Assembly: GCF_009912395.1 (NCBI RefSeq) | Contig: NZ_WNDO01000020.1 | Location: 1-64,000, forward strand | DNA length: 64,000 bases | Origin: Luteibacter sp. | GTDB taxonomy: Bacteria > Pseudomonadota > Gammaproteobacteria > Xanthomonadales > Rhodanobacteraceae | Reading direction: 5' to 3' | Shown: positions 7,532 through 15,729 of the stretch, one piece after another | How the letters are laid out: each line of letters begins with the position of its first letter | Position numbering within the stretch: the first letter of the stretch is position 1 | Notes under the pieces: generated by a model | Seen by the model: only the letters and a program-made list of their open reading frames with translations | Told to the model about the DNA's origin: nothing | Database searches by the model: none | Made by a program: the position numbers and the translations under genes

Positions 7532-9490
7532 CTACGGCGTCAGTTCCAGGGTCAGTACCTGGAACGGTTCGAGCGTGATCGTCTGCGGCTTGTCGGCATC
7601 CAGCGTCAGCGCGGGCTTGCCGGCGTCGGCCTTCCACGGGCTGCGGGCCTGGAAGGCACGCTTCGCGCCGGGCGGCAGTTCGAGCTGGCGATCGAGATCG
7701 ATCACCGCCAGCTGTGGTTTATCGGAGGGGTTGCGCAGGGTCAGGATGGCCTTGGCCGGCGTCCACGATGCCCATCCGTAGACATCGAGGCGTCCCGGAT
7801 CGCCGCCGACCCAATGCGTGTCGCGCAGCACGCCCGCATTCGCGCGCGACCATTTCGCCGCTTCGGCCAACGTGTCCCAGTCCTGCGTGGTGAGCAGGTC
7901 CGGCGTGATGTACAGCTCTTGCAGGGCCGTACCGCTGCCGAAGTACGAGTGCACCTCGTTGGCGAAGTCATGGCCGGGATCGGTGTTGAGCTTCTTGTTC
8001 TCGCGCGCGTAGATGATCCCGTGCAGCATGAGCGAATTGAGCGGGAACAGCGGGCCCTTCTCCACGATGTTGTGGAAGGTCTCGCGATCGCGATAGGTGA
8101 TCCAGCGTTCGCGCTTGCTGCCCACGCCCACCAGTTCATCGTCTTCGCCATCGCGCCAGATAGAGTCCGCGTACAGCAGCCAGAACGGCGAGGCAAGCGT
8201 GCCCGTGGTGAGGTTGATGAACAGGTCGGGACGCGCCTCACGCAGGTCGTCGATAAGGTGGATCGCGGCATCGAAGTCGCTGTCAAACACGCTGCCAGGG
8301 AACACCTTGTTCGCGTTGCCCGTGCCGTCGAACTTGAACTGGTTGATGCCTTGTTCTTTCACCAGGTTCATCGTGACATCGTGAAAACGCTGGTAGTACT
8401 TCGGTCCGGACAGCGCCATGCCATGATCCACGATCTCGTAGCCGGCCTCGCCCGCGCGCTTCGCGCGCTCCTTGGCGGGCGGACCATAACCGCCCCACGG
8501 CGACAGCCACATACCCGGCGCGGCGCCGAACTTCTTCGCGGCCTCGGCCAGCGGATGGAAGCCGTTGGGGAAGTCCTTGCTGAAGGCCCAGCTACCGCTG
8601 CGATCGTCCCAGCCATCGTCGAACAGGAATGAATCGAGCTTCACGCCACGCTTCGTCGCCAGGTCGTTGCCGATGGTGTTGATCCGCTCCACCGCCTGAT
8701 CGGCCGTGTACGGGGTGAAGTAGCCGATGTCGTACCAGGAGTTGTAATGCAGGAAGGTGCGGTACGGATGTGCGCGTTCGCGTTCCACGTAGGTGAGGAA
8801 ATCGCGACGCAACTGGTTGTCGTGCGTGGCGCCAACCGCGGCGGAATACGTCACCGACTGCCCCTTGCGCAGCGGCAGCTCACGTTCGACCCACAGCTTT
8901 ACCTGCGTGCCGCCACGGACTTCGCTCTTGGACAGCGGATTCTCGAAACCGAACCAGTCGCGGCCGGACACCACGGGCGAGCCGTCCACCGAGCCCATGA
9001 CTTCGGAATCGGGCACCTTCGCGCCGAGCAGGTCGACACGACGGATCGCCTCGTCCGCGCGCAGGGCCGTGATAGTGACGATTTCGCGCAGGTAGTCGGA
9101 GCCGTCGCGCTGCACCCAGGCCAGGTCGATACGGAAACGACCTTCGCCATCGGTGAAGCGGGCGGTGATCGTCTTGCCGGGAAGACGTTCGGCGCCGCGC
9201 GACGCCTTGGGGTCGGCGCGCAGCGTGGACTCGGTCACCTTGCCGTCGATGCGGAAGTCGGCCGGACCGAGGACCTTGCCGTCGGCGAGGGTCAACTGGA
9301 ACGGCACCGTGATGGGCAGCTCGCGGGTATTGATCCGATCGGTGACGACCACGTCACCGAGGTGGCCCTGGTCGAGCGTCCAGCGCAACGACACGCCACC
9401 CTTGCCGAAGTCCTCCGCACTCGCCGTGGTCGCCAACGCCATGGCGCACGCCGCCACCAGCAAACGAAGCCCCTGACTCGCCTTCCCCAT
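7532..9490 (-). CDS. clan GH-D glycosidase (alpha-galactosidase / alpha-N-acetylgalactosaminidase-like)
   Basis: The protein is 652 residues with a signal peptide (1-25), an N-terminal beta-sandwich (about 30-235) and a TIM barrel. FLFDDGWDD (288-296) and KFDG (nucleophile candidate Asp388) match the GH27/GH36 clan; SIWRDGEDD near 443-451 carries acid/base candidates. Similar proteins in Xanthomonads are often labelled 'enterotoxin', a poor name. The barrel motifs fit retaining cleavage of alpha-galactose or alpha-GalNAc. Beside agaS and sugar kinases, alpha-N-acetylgalactosaminidase is attractive but unproven. GGGAGA precedes the ATG. The gene lies 22 bases after the second kinase gene. Confidence 0.82.
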   Translation of the reverse strand: MGKASQGLRLLVAACAMALATTASAEDFGKGGVSLRWTLDQGHLGDVVVTDRINTRELPITVPFQLTLADGKVLGPADFRIDGKVTESTLRADPKASRGAERLPGKTITARFTDGEGRFRIDLAWVQRDGSDYLREIVTITALRADEAIRRVDLLGAKVPDSEVMGSVDGSPVVSGRDWFGFENPLSKSEVRGGTQVKLWVERELPLRKGQSVTYSAAVGATHDNQLRRDFLTYVERERAHPYRTFLHYNSWYDIGYFTPYTADQAVERINTIGNDLATKRGVKLDSFLFDDGWDDRSGSWAFSKDFPNGFHPLAEAAKKFGAAPGMWLSPWGGYGPPAKERAKRAGEAGYEIVDHGMALSGPKYYQRFHDVTMNLVKEQGINQFKFDGTGNANKVFPGSVFDSDFDAAIHLIDDLREARPDLFINLTTGTLASPFWLLYADSIWRDGEDDELVGVGSKRERWITYRDRETFHNIVEKGPLFPLNSLMLHGIIYARENKKLNTDPGHDFANEVHSYFGSGTALQELYITPDLLTTQDWDTLAEAAKWSRANAGVLRDTHWVGGDPGRLDVYGWASWTPAKAILTLRNPSDKPQLAVIDLDRQLELPPGAKRAFQARSPWKADAGKPALTLDADKPQTITLEPFQVLTLELTP

Positions 9491-9512
9491 CGTGTTTTCT
9501 CCCGCTGTGGTT

Positions 9513-10436
9513 CTATCGATCGATGCGATGGAGACGGACGCGCGGCAACAGCTCGCGCACCGTGTCCATTCTTATGTATCCCGTTTCGTCACCCAGCGCG
9601 TTCGCCGCGCCGCAGGCCACCGCAAGGCGCAAGGCCTCGTCCATCCCCTCGCCGCGCAGCAGCGCGACGACCATGCCGGCGAGGAAGCAATCCCCCGAAC
9701 CGACGGCGTTGCGCACGCCTTCCACGTCCAGGCGCGCATGCCAGACGCCGTTCGCGTCGGCACCCACGGCGCCCTGTCCGCCCAGCGTGACCACCGGATG
9801 CCGCACGCCGCGTTCGCCCAGATCGGCCACCACGGCGGCGGCGTCTTCCACATGGTCGATAACGCGACCGACGAGTTCGCCGGCCTCCTGTGCGTTCGGC
9901 TTCAGCAGAAAAGGCTGCGCGGCCGCCGCAGCATGCAGCGCGGCGCCACTGGCATCCACGAAACACGGCACCACGGCATCGCGGGCGAGCGTGGCGTAGT
10001 AATCGGTGCAAAAACCCGGCGGCAGGCTGCCCGTGCAGACGAGCGCCATGGCCTCGGCCAGCCAATGGCGCAAGCTCTGGTCGAGCACGAGGCGAACGTC
10101 TTCGCCGGGATCGACGCCGGATTCGAGGATCTCGGTGGTGCGACCGTCGGCTTCGCGGAGGGCGAGACACTGTCGCAAGGGCGTGGTGGTGTGCACGCCA
10201 CGAAAGCGCACGCCGCGCACCGCCAGCCATTCTTCGAACCAGTGGGCGTTGGCCGTATCGCAGAGCCCCACCAGCGTGCAGGGCACGCCCAGCGCGGCGA
10301 TGGTCTGGGCGACATGCACCCCCTTGCCACCGGGACGCGCCACCACGTCACGGGCACGTTGCACGGTGCCGGGCCGCAACGCGTCCAGGTCGACCAGGCG
10401 GTCAACGGCGCTGTTGAAGCCGGCCACCGTGATCAT
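9513..10436 (-). CDS. PfkB sugar kinase, tagatose-6-phosphate/1-phosphofructokinase type
   Basis: A 307-residue kinase starting MITVAGFNSAVD. The ATG at 10436 overlaps the stop of the upstream kinase gene (ATGA), so longer upstream starts are unlikely. The PGGKG nucleotide/sugar motif is near residue 36, and AVGSGDCF near the C-terminus carries the catalytic Asp. The N-terminal 'NSAVDRLVDLD...G' pattern fits the LacC/FruK subgroup. In this context tagatose-6-phosphate to tagatose-1,6-bisphosphate is the likely step, feeding the aldolase encoded at 12618. Fructose-1-phosphate kinase is the alternative. Confidence 0.8.
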   Translation of the reverse strand: MITVAGFNSAVDRLVDLDALRPGTVQRARDVVARPGGKGVHVAQTIAALGVPCTLVGLCDTANAHWFEEWLAVRGVRFRGVHTTTPLRQCLALREADGRTTEILESGVDPGEDVRLVLDQSLRHWLAEAMALVCTGSLPPGFCTDYYATLARDAVVPCFVDASGAALHAAAAAQPFLLKPNAQEAGELVGRVIDHVEDAAAVVADLGERGVRHPVVTLGGQGAVGADANGVWHARLDVEGVRNAVGSGDCFLAGMVVALLRGEGMDEALRLAVACGAANALGDETGYIRMDTVRELLPRVRLHRIDR

Positions 10437-11362
10437 GCGGCGATACCCTCCAGCATGGCCCGCACTTCGGCCGTATCGGCCTGGGCAGGCGTGCCACCCA
10501 GCGCGCGCGTCGACAGCGCGCCGCATGCGGCGCCCCAGCGCATGCATTCATCGAGAGGACGATGGGCCAGCCACGCATGCAGGAAACCCGCGTCGAAGCT
10601 GTCCCCGGCCCCCGTGGTGTCGACGGCCTGCACGAGGAAGGCGGAAACGCGACGGACGATCCCCTCGCCATCGATGCCGATGCAGCCCTTCGCGCCGGTC
10701 TTCACCACTACGGTCTGACACATGCCCGACAGCACGCGCAGCGCGTCGTCGACGTGGTCGGTACCGGCGATCGCACACGCCTCCACCTCGTTGGGCAGGA
10801 ACACGTCGAGCAAGGGCAGCACTTCGCCGATGTCCGTGCCCCACATGTCGTCGGGGTCGTAGCCAGGATCGAGCGAGACGCTGAGGCCTGCGAGGCGCGC
10901 CCGCGCGATGAGATGCGGCAGGCCGTCACGAAGGCGGCGCTGCAGGAAATACGAGGATACGTGCAGGTGCGACGCACCTTGCAGGGCCGCGTCGGTCACA
11001 TCGTCCGCCGCCAGCGCGGCGATGGCGCCGGGATAGGTCACCAGCGCGCGGTCGCGCTCGGACGACAGCGCCACGGTCAACCCGGTTTCCAGCGTGTCGT
11101 CCACGATGACGCCTGCCGTGTCGATCCCTGCACGATGCAAGGCGTCGACGCAGTAGCGGCCGCGCTCGTCGTCACCCACGCGACCGACAAAACGCACGGC
11201 GGTGCCGAGTTTCGCCAGGCCCATCGAACAGATCATCGACGAGCTGCCCGGCGTCTTACAGAGCCCTTGCGCCAGGATCTCCCCGCCGAACACCGGCAGG
11301 CCGTCGACACCGGTGAGGATCAGGTCGACGTTGAGTTCGCCGGCGACGAGGACGGGCTTCAC
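10433..11362 (-). CDS. PfkB-family carbohydrate kinase
   Basis: The protein is 309 residues with a ribokinase-like fold: N-terminal GELNVDL, a TPGSSS substrate loop and DTTGAGDSFDAGF with the catalytic Asp near residue 250. The substrate is not readable from sequence. Given its position between agaS and the LacC-like kinase gene (four-base overlaps on both sides), a kinase for the incoming amino sugar, such as GalNAc or galactosamine, would complete the pathway. That is inference. Two PfkB kinases in tandem suggests different substrates. Confidence 0.8.
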   Translation of the reverse strand: MKPVLVAGELNVDLILTGVDGLPVFGGEILAQGLCKTPGSSSMICSMGLAKLGTAVRFVGRVGDDERGRYCVDALHRAGIDTAGVIVDDTLETGLTVALSSERDRALVTYPGAIAALAADDVTDAALQGASHLHVSSYFLQRRLRDGLPHLIARARLAGLSVSLDPGYDPDDMWGTDIGEVLPLLDVFLPNEVEACAIAGTDHVDDALRVLSGMCQTVVVKTGAKGCIGIDGEGIVRRVSAFLVQAVDTTGAGDSFDAGFLHAWLAHRPLDECMRWGAACGALSTRALGGTPAQADTAEVRAMLEGIAA

Positions 11363-12540
11363 GCGTCGCCCTCCGGCGCATGCAGCGTGAATTCGCCCAC
11401 CACGCGGGTCAGCACGCCTTCGGACGGCGTGTCCGGCTTATGGCCGAGTTGCAGGCAACGGAAGAACGCGAGCCACTGCCCCACGAAGGTGTGCACGAGC
11501 AATTGCTGCGCGGGCGGCAACGCGTAGAGTCCGGGAAGATCGACCGCCAGGCCCGACGGGCCGACGAGTTCGGGGTCGATGTCCTGCCCCACCACCACGC
11601 GCGTGGCACCGAGCTGCTTAGCATTGAGTTCGCGCAGCAGGTCGCTCTCGTAGGCGCGTGTCGCGGCATCGCCGGACAGGAACGCCACGAGCAGGCCGTC
11701 GCGGTTGAGCCAGGCCATGGGACCGTGACGGAAGCCGAGGAAGGATTCCGCGAGCGTCACGGTATCGCCGCCGCTCATTTCCAGCATCTTCAGCGCCGCT
11801 TCGCGCGCCGCGCCGAAGGCGCCGGCACTGCCGAGGTACACCGCCGTATCACGACCGCCCGCGATGGCACCCAGCGCATCGACGTAGATGTCGACGATGC
11901 GCTCGGCGAGCGCGGCCACGCCGTCGGCCGGTGCCGCGGCGCCGGGGGCGATCTCGCTCGCGGCGAGCAGCAGGTTGGTGAAGCTGCTGGTCATGACCAG
12001 GCTGCGGTCGTTGGTACGGTCATCAAGGACGATGGCGTCCACCCGGGCGTCGTCGGTGTAACGCGTCGCCAGCGCGCCTTGCGCATTGCAGGTGATCGCC
12101 AGGTGGTGCCACGAGGGCGCATGGGCCAGCACGGCGTCCACGGCACCCACGCTTTCGGGGCTGTTGCCCGAGCGGGCGATGGACACCAGCAGGCCGCGAC
12201 CTTCGGCGAGCACGCCTGCGCGATGGGTCAGCAGGTCGCCGGCCGGGATCGCACGGACCGGCACGCCCAGTTCGGCCTGCAACACCGGGGCGACGGCATC
12301 GCCCACGTACACCGAGCTGCCGGAGCCGGTGATGACGATGTGCTCGGGACGGAACGCGATCAGGCGCTCGATGAGATCGCGGTGCGCGGCGGCCTGGGAG
12401 CCCGCCGTAACCCGCCACGTGGCGGGCTGCTGGAGGATCTCGCGCAGGGTATCCACGTACCCGAGTTCACGCTGGCGGGCGTCCGGCGCGGCACGAAGCG
12501 TGGCGAGCTCGGGAACGACATGTTGAGGTTGGACGGTCAT
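11359..12540 (-). CDS. agaS: AgaS-type SIS-domain deaminase/isomerase
   Basis: A 393-residue protein with two sugar-isomerase (SIS) domains. The first contains ITGSGSSVYVGD (about 69-80) and SIARSGNSPESVGA; the second follows from about 200. The size and SGNSPE loop match AgaS, which deaminates and isomerises galactosamine-6-phosphate to tagatose-6-phosphate in the E. coli Aga pathway. It leads the minus-strand run and overlaps the next gene by four bases. A TTTCGTT-type operator lies just upstream (12563-12588). A general GlmS-like isomerase role is less likely, since the glutamine amidotransferase domain is absent. Confidence 0.85.
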   Translation of the reverse strand: MTVQPQHVVPELATLRAAPDARQRELGYVDTLREILQQPATWRVTAGSQAAAHRDLIERLIAFRPEHIVITGSGSSVYVGDAVAPVLQAELGVPVRAIPAGDLLTHRAGVLAEGRGLLVSIARSGNSPESVGAVDAVLAHAPSWHHLAITCNAQGALATRYTDDARVDAIVLDDRTNDRSLVMTSSFTNLLLAASEIAPGAAAPADGVAALAERIVDIYVDALGAIAGGRDTAVYLGSAGAFGAAREAALKMLEMSGGDTVTLAESFLGFRHGPMAWLNRDGLLVAFLSGDAATRAYESDLLRELNAKQLGATRVVVGQDIDPELVGPSGLAVDLPGLYALPPAQQLLVHTFVGQWLAFFRCLQLGHKPDTPSEGVLTRVVGEFTLHAPEGDA

Positions 12541-12562
12541 TGGGCTTGACTTCGGTATGCCT

Positions 12563-12588
12563 GAAAACGAAAGATAACGAAACTTTCG
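12563..12588. promoter_or_regulatory. AgaR/DeoR-type operator candidate
   Basis: The 77-base gap between divergent agaS and the aldolase gene holds repeated CGAAA units: GAAAACGAAAGATAACGAAA, then CTTTCG. Read on the minus strand this gives TTTCGTT...TTTCGTTTT, resembling the direct-repeat operators of E. coli AgaR. A DeoR-family regulator gene ends the plus-strand arm. One site here could control both arms. Confidence 0.5.
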
Positions 12589-12617
12589 ATTGCAGGGTAT
12601 CTCCGAGGAAAACCGAC

Positions 12618-13523
12618 ATGCAAGCCTTTTCGACCGAAACCCCCACGCTCGCCAACCTCGACCTGCCCCCGGGCAAGCGAACCCGCCTTCAACGCATCCT
12701 GTACGGCCACGGCCCGGCCAACGGCACCCTGCTGGTACTGCCGCTCGACCAGGGCCTGGAACACGGCCCCACGGACTTCTTTCCCCATCCGCCCGCCCTC
12801 GACCCGACGTACCAGTTCCGTCTGGCCGAGGCCGGTGACTTTTCCGCCATCGCGCTCGGCATCGGCCTAGCCACCAAGTACATGGGCCAGCATGCCGGTC
12901 GCGTGCCGCTGATCCTCAAGCTCAACGGCAAGACCAACATCCCGGGTGACGGCGACGCCACCTCGCCGCAGTTCGCCTCGGTGGAGGATGCCGTGCGCCT
13001 CGGCGCCGACGCCGTCGGCTACACGCTGTACGTGGGCTCCCCGCGCCAGCACGACGAACTGCGCCAGCTGCGCCAGGTGCGCGAGGACTGCGATCGCTAC
13101 GGCATGCCGCTGGTGCTGTGGTCGTACCCGCGCGGCTCGGCCATCGACGCGAAGGGCGGCAAGGGTTCGCTCTACGCGCAGGACTACGCCGCGCGCGTGG
13201 CCCTGGAAGTCGGCGCCGACATCGTGAAACTGCACGAGCCAGACGACCGTCGCGATGGCGCGCCCGCGCCGTACGACTCGCTCGCGGAAGACGCCGCGGC
13301 GCGCACCTCGCGGGTGGTCCGCTCAGCTGGTCGTACCATCGTGCTGTTCTCCGGTGGCGAAAAGAACGATGACGACGCGGCCGTGCTGCGCAAGGTGGAG
13401 TTCTACATGCAGTCCGGTGCCACGGGCGTGATGTTCGGCCGCAACATGTGGCTGCGTCCGTTCGAGCAGGCCGTGGCGCTGACCCGCCAGGTGCATGAGA
13501 TCATGAAGCGTTATCCGCGATAG
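12618..13523 (+). CDS. class I fructose/tagatose-bisphosphate aldolase, DhnA/FbaB type
   Basis: A 301-residue aldolase of the DhnA/FbaB/LacD superfamily. I chose the ATG at 12618 because GAGGAAAA lies just upstream; an earlier in-frame ATG at 12540 would overlap the operator and the agaS start. VLPLDQGLEHGP (near 38) and IVKLHEP (Schiff-base lysine candidate, near 200) are family hallmarks, and the phosphate loop GVMFGRNMW lies near the end. It would split tagatose- or fructose-1,6-bisphosphate into dihydroxyacetone phosphate and glyceraldehyde-3-phosphate, the last step of this locus. The amidohydrolase gene begins ten bases after its stop. Confidence 0.86.
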   Translation: MQAFSTETPTLANLDLPPGKRTRLQRILYGHGPANGTLLVLPLDQGLEHGPTDFFPHPPALDPTYQFRLAEAGDFSAIALGIGLATKYMGQHAGRVPLILKLNGKTNIPGDGDATSPQFASVEDAVRLGADAVGYTLYVGSPRQHDELRQLRQVREDCDRYGMPLVLWSYPRGSAIDAKGGKGSLYAQDYAARVALEVGADIVKLHEPDDRRDGAPAPYDSLAEDAAARTSRVVRSAGRTIVLFSGGEKNDDDAAVLRKVEFYMQSGATGVMFGRNMWLRPFEQAVALTRQVHEIMKRYPR

Positions 13524-13533
13524 GAACCGGCCT

Positions 13534-14760
13534 GTGACCGACGAGCGCCACGACGAAGCCTGGGCCGGCTGCCTGTGCTGTTCCCCCCCTGTGTCGAAGG
13601 CACAGGCGAGCGCGGCACGGGCGTCCGGGAAGAACCCGCTCGAAACGGCGCCCGTCGTCGCCGACCTGCGGCTGGTGGATTTCGCGCCACGCAGCATGCT
13701 CGGCGGCAAGGCCACCCGCGTGGAGGTGCCACGCTTCCCCGTGATTGACGTGCATACCCACCTCACGTGGATGCGCAACACACGGGGCGGCGTGTCGCTG
13801 GGCGAGGACATGCTGCAGTTTGTCGAACCCGGCGCGCTGCTGCCGTTGATGGACCGCAAGCACATCCATTGCATGGTGAACCTCACCGGTGGCGTCGGTC
13901 GTGGCCTGGAGGATTCCATCGCCCGCTTCGACCGCGTCGCGCCGGGACGCTTCCTCACCATGACGGAGCCATCGTTCCACCTGTTCGGCGAGGCCAACTA
14001 TCCGGCGTTGCAGGCCGATGCGCTGGAACACGCTGCGCTGGCCGGTGCCTGCGGATTGAAGCTGCTGAAGACGCTGGGCCTGTACCTTCGTGAAGGCATC
14101 GACAGCGGTGCGCTGGTGGGCCTCGACGACCGTCGCTTCGACCCGATGTGGGAAACCTGCGCCGCCTTCGGCCTGCCGGTGTTCCTCCACACCGCCGATC
14201 CCCTGGCCTTCTTCGAGCCCACCGACCGGCACAACGAGCGCTACGAGGAACTGGCCCAGCATCCGGACTGGTCGTTCTACGGCGCCGACTACCCCAGCCA
14301 CGCCCAGTTGATGGCGGCCCGCGACCGGGTGATCGAACGCCATCCGCGCACCACCTTCGTGCTGCTGCATGTGGGCAACCAGGGCGAACGCCTCGACGAT
14401 CTCGAAGCCACCCTCGCCCGCTATCCGAACACGATGGTGGACATCAGCGCCCGTATCGGCGAACTGGGCCGCCAGCCGCGACGCAGCCGCGAGTTCATCG
14501 AGCGCTACCAGGACCGCGTGCTGTTCGGTACCGATGCCGTGCCGCCGCCCTATGGCGATTCGGTGCCCCAGCAGTTGCTCTGCGACGAGCTGTACGAGAT
14601 CTACTACCGCTTCCTCGAAACCGAGGACGAATACTTCGACTACGCCCCGTCGGCCGCCCCGCCGCAGGGTCGCTGGTCGATCTACGGACTGGGCCTGTCT
14701 TCGGCTATCCTGCGCAAGGTCTACCACGACAATGCCGCGCGCCTGCTACGCCTGGACTGA
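13534..14760 (+). CDS. amidohydrolase family 2 metal-dependent hydrolase
   Basis: The protein is 408 residues with a GTG start chosen for the AGGAA seven bases upstream. An unusual N-terminal tail carries clustered cysteines (C13, C15, C16). The metal-binding IDVHTH motif (71-76) opens a TIM barrel that includes LHTADPLAF, LLHVGNQGE and LFGTDAVPP, whose Asp is the usual late metal ligand. This is the amidohydrolase-2 superfamily, which includes lactonases and decarboxylases. It is not the NagA/AgaA type. In this cluster it could open a lactone or remove an acyl group; the substrate is unknown. The DeoR regulator gene starts nine bases later. Confidence 0.78.
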   Translation: MTDERHDEAWAGCLCCSPPVSKAQASAARASGKNPLETAPVVADLRLVDFAPRSMLGGKATRVEVPRFPVIDVHTHLTWMRNTRGGVSLGEDMLQFVEPGALLPLMDRKHIHCMVNLTGGVGRGLEDSIARFDRVAPGRFLTMTEPSFHLFGEANYPALQADALEHAALAGACGLKLLKTLGLYLREGIDSGALVGLDDRRFDPMWETCAAFGLPVFLHTADPLAFFEPTDRHNERYEELAQHPDWSFYGADYPSHAQLMAARDRVIERHPRTTFVLLHVGNQGERLDDLEATLARYPNTMVDISARIGELGRQPRRSREFIERYQDRVLFGTDAVPPPYGDSVPQQLLCDELYEIYYRFLETEDEYFDYAPSAAPPQGRWSIYGLGLSSAILRKVYHDNAARLLRLD

Positions 14761-14769
14761 TACGACGAC

Positions 14770-15573
14770 ATGAGCGAACGACGCGGAACGACGCGACCGA
14801 AAAAACTGCTGATCGAGGAACGGCGACGCGACATCGTCGACCGGGCACGCCAGGAAGGCCGGGTCACCGTCGACGACCTCGTCGATCGCTATGGGGTCTC
14901 CGCCGTGACGATCCGCGGCGACCTGGAAAACCTCGAACTGGCCGGCCTGCTCAAGCGCTCGCACGGCGGCGCCGTGCCGCAGGACGCCTCGCAGCAGGAC
15001 ACCCCGCTACCCATCAAGGAAACCCGCCGCCTGGCTGAAAAGCGCCGGATCGGCGAGGCCGCCGCGCGCATGATCGGCGACGGCGAGACGGTGATCCTCG
15101 ATTCGGGCTCCACCACGGTGGAGATCGCTCGCTGCATCCGCCAGCGCAAGTGGGGCTCGCTCACGGTGATCACCAATGCGCTGAACATCGCGCTGGAGCT
15201 GAGCGGCCTGCCCACCGTGCGGGTGATGATGCTCGGCGGCATGCTGCGCCAGACCTCCTATTCGCTGGTGGGCCTGGACGCCGAACGCGCCCTCTCGCGC
15301 CTCTCCGCCGACCGCCTGTTCCTGGGCGTGGACGGCCTGGATACCACCGTCGGCGTCACCACCCCCGATCCGCAGGAAGCGTCACTCAACGCCATGATGG
15401 TGAAAGCCTCGCGCGAGGTGGTCGCCGTGTGCGACGCGAGCAAGCTCGGCCAGCGCAGCCTGGCCGTGATCGCCCCCATCGGCGATCTGAACGTGGTGAT
15501 CACCGACACCAGCGCCGGCAAGGCGCACGTGGCCTCGTTGCGTGAACAGGGCGTCGAGGTCGTCTTGGTGTAA
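14770..15573 (+). CDS. DeoR-family transcriptional regulator, AgaR-like
   Basis: A 267-residue regulator. Its N-terminal helix-turn-helix (about 20-75) includes VTIRGDLENLELAGLLKR, a DeoR-family signature, followed by the SHGGA linker. The C-terminal sugar-phosphate sensor has LDSGSTTVEIA and ITNALNIA. Proteins of this type repress sugar operons until a phosphorylated intermediate binds. It ends the plus-strand arm and probably controls both arms through the repeats at 12563-12588. The inducer would be a galactosamine or tagatose phosphate if the pathway assignment is right. Confidence 0.88.
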   Translation: MSERRGTTRPKKLLIEERRRDIVDRARQEGRVTVDDLVDRYGVSAVTIRGDLENLELAGLLKRSHGGAVPQDASQQDTPLPIKETRRLAEKRRIGEAAARMIGDGETVILDSGSTTVEIARCIRQRKWGSLTVITNALNIALELSGLPTVRVMMLGGMLRQTSYSLVGLDAERALSRLSADRLFLGVDGLDTTVGVTTPDPQEASLNAMMVKASREVVAVCDASKLGQRSLAVIAPIGDLNVVITDTSAGKAHVASLREQGVEVVLV

Positions 15574-15662
15574 CGCTCGGGGCCTCGCGACGGCCCCCCC
15601 CCGAACGATGGGGCGGCGCGATTGCTCTCATTGAACGTTTGGGGCTCGCGACACCCTCCCCT

Positions 15663-15729
15663 GTAGGAGCGCGCTTGCGCGCGATGGGGCTCTATCGCGA
15701 GCACCCGTCGCGCGCAAGCGCGCTCCTAC
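15663..15729. repeat. REP element (family 1)
   Basis: Two full arms, GTAGGAGCGCGCTTGCGCGC and its inverse, are separated by about 25 bases. The right arm supplies the TAG stop (15726-15728) of the minus-strand chemoreceptor gene. Confidence 0.9.
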
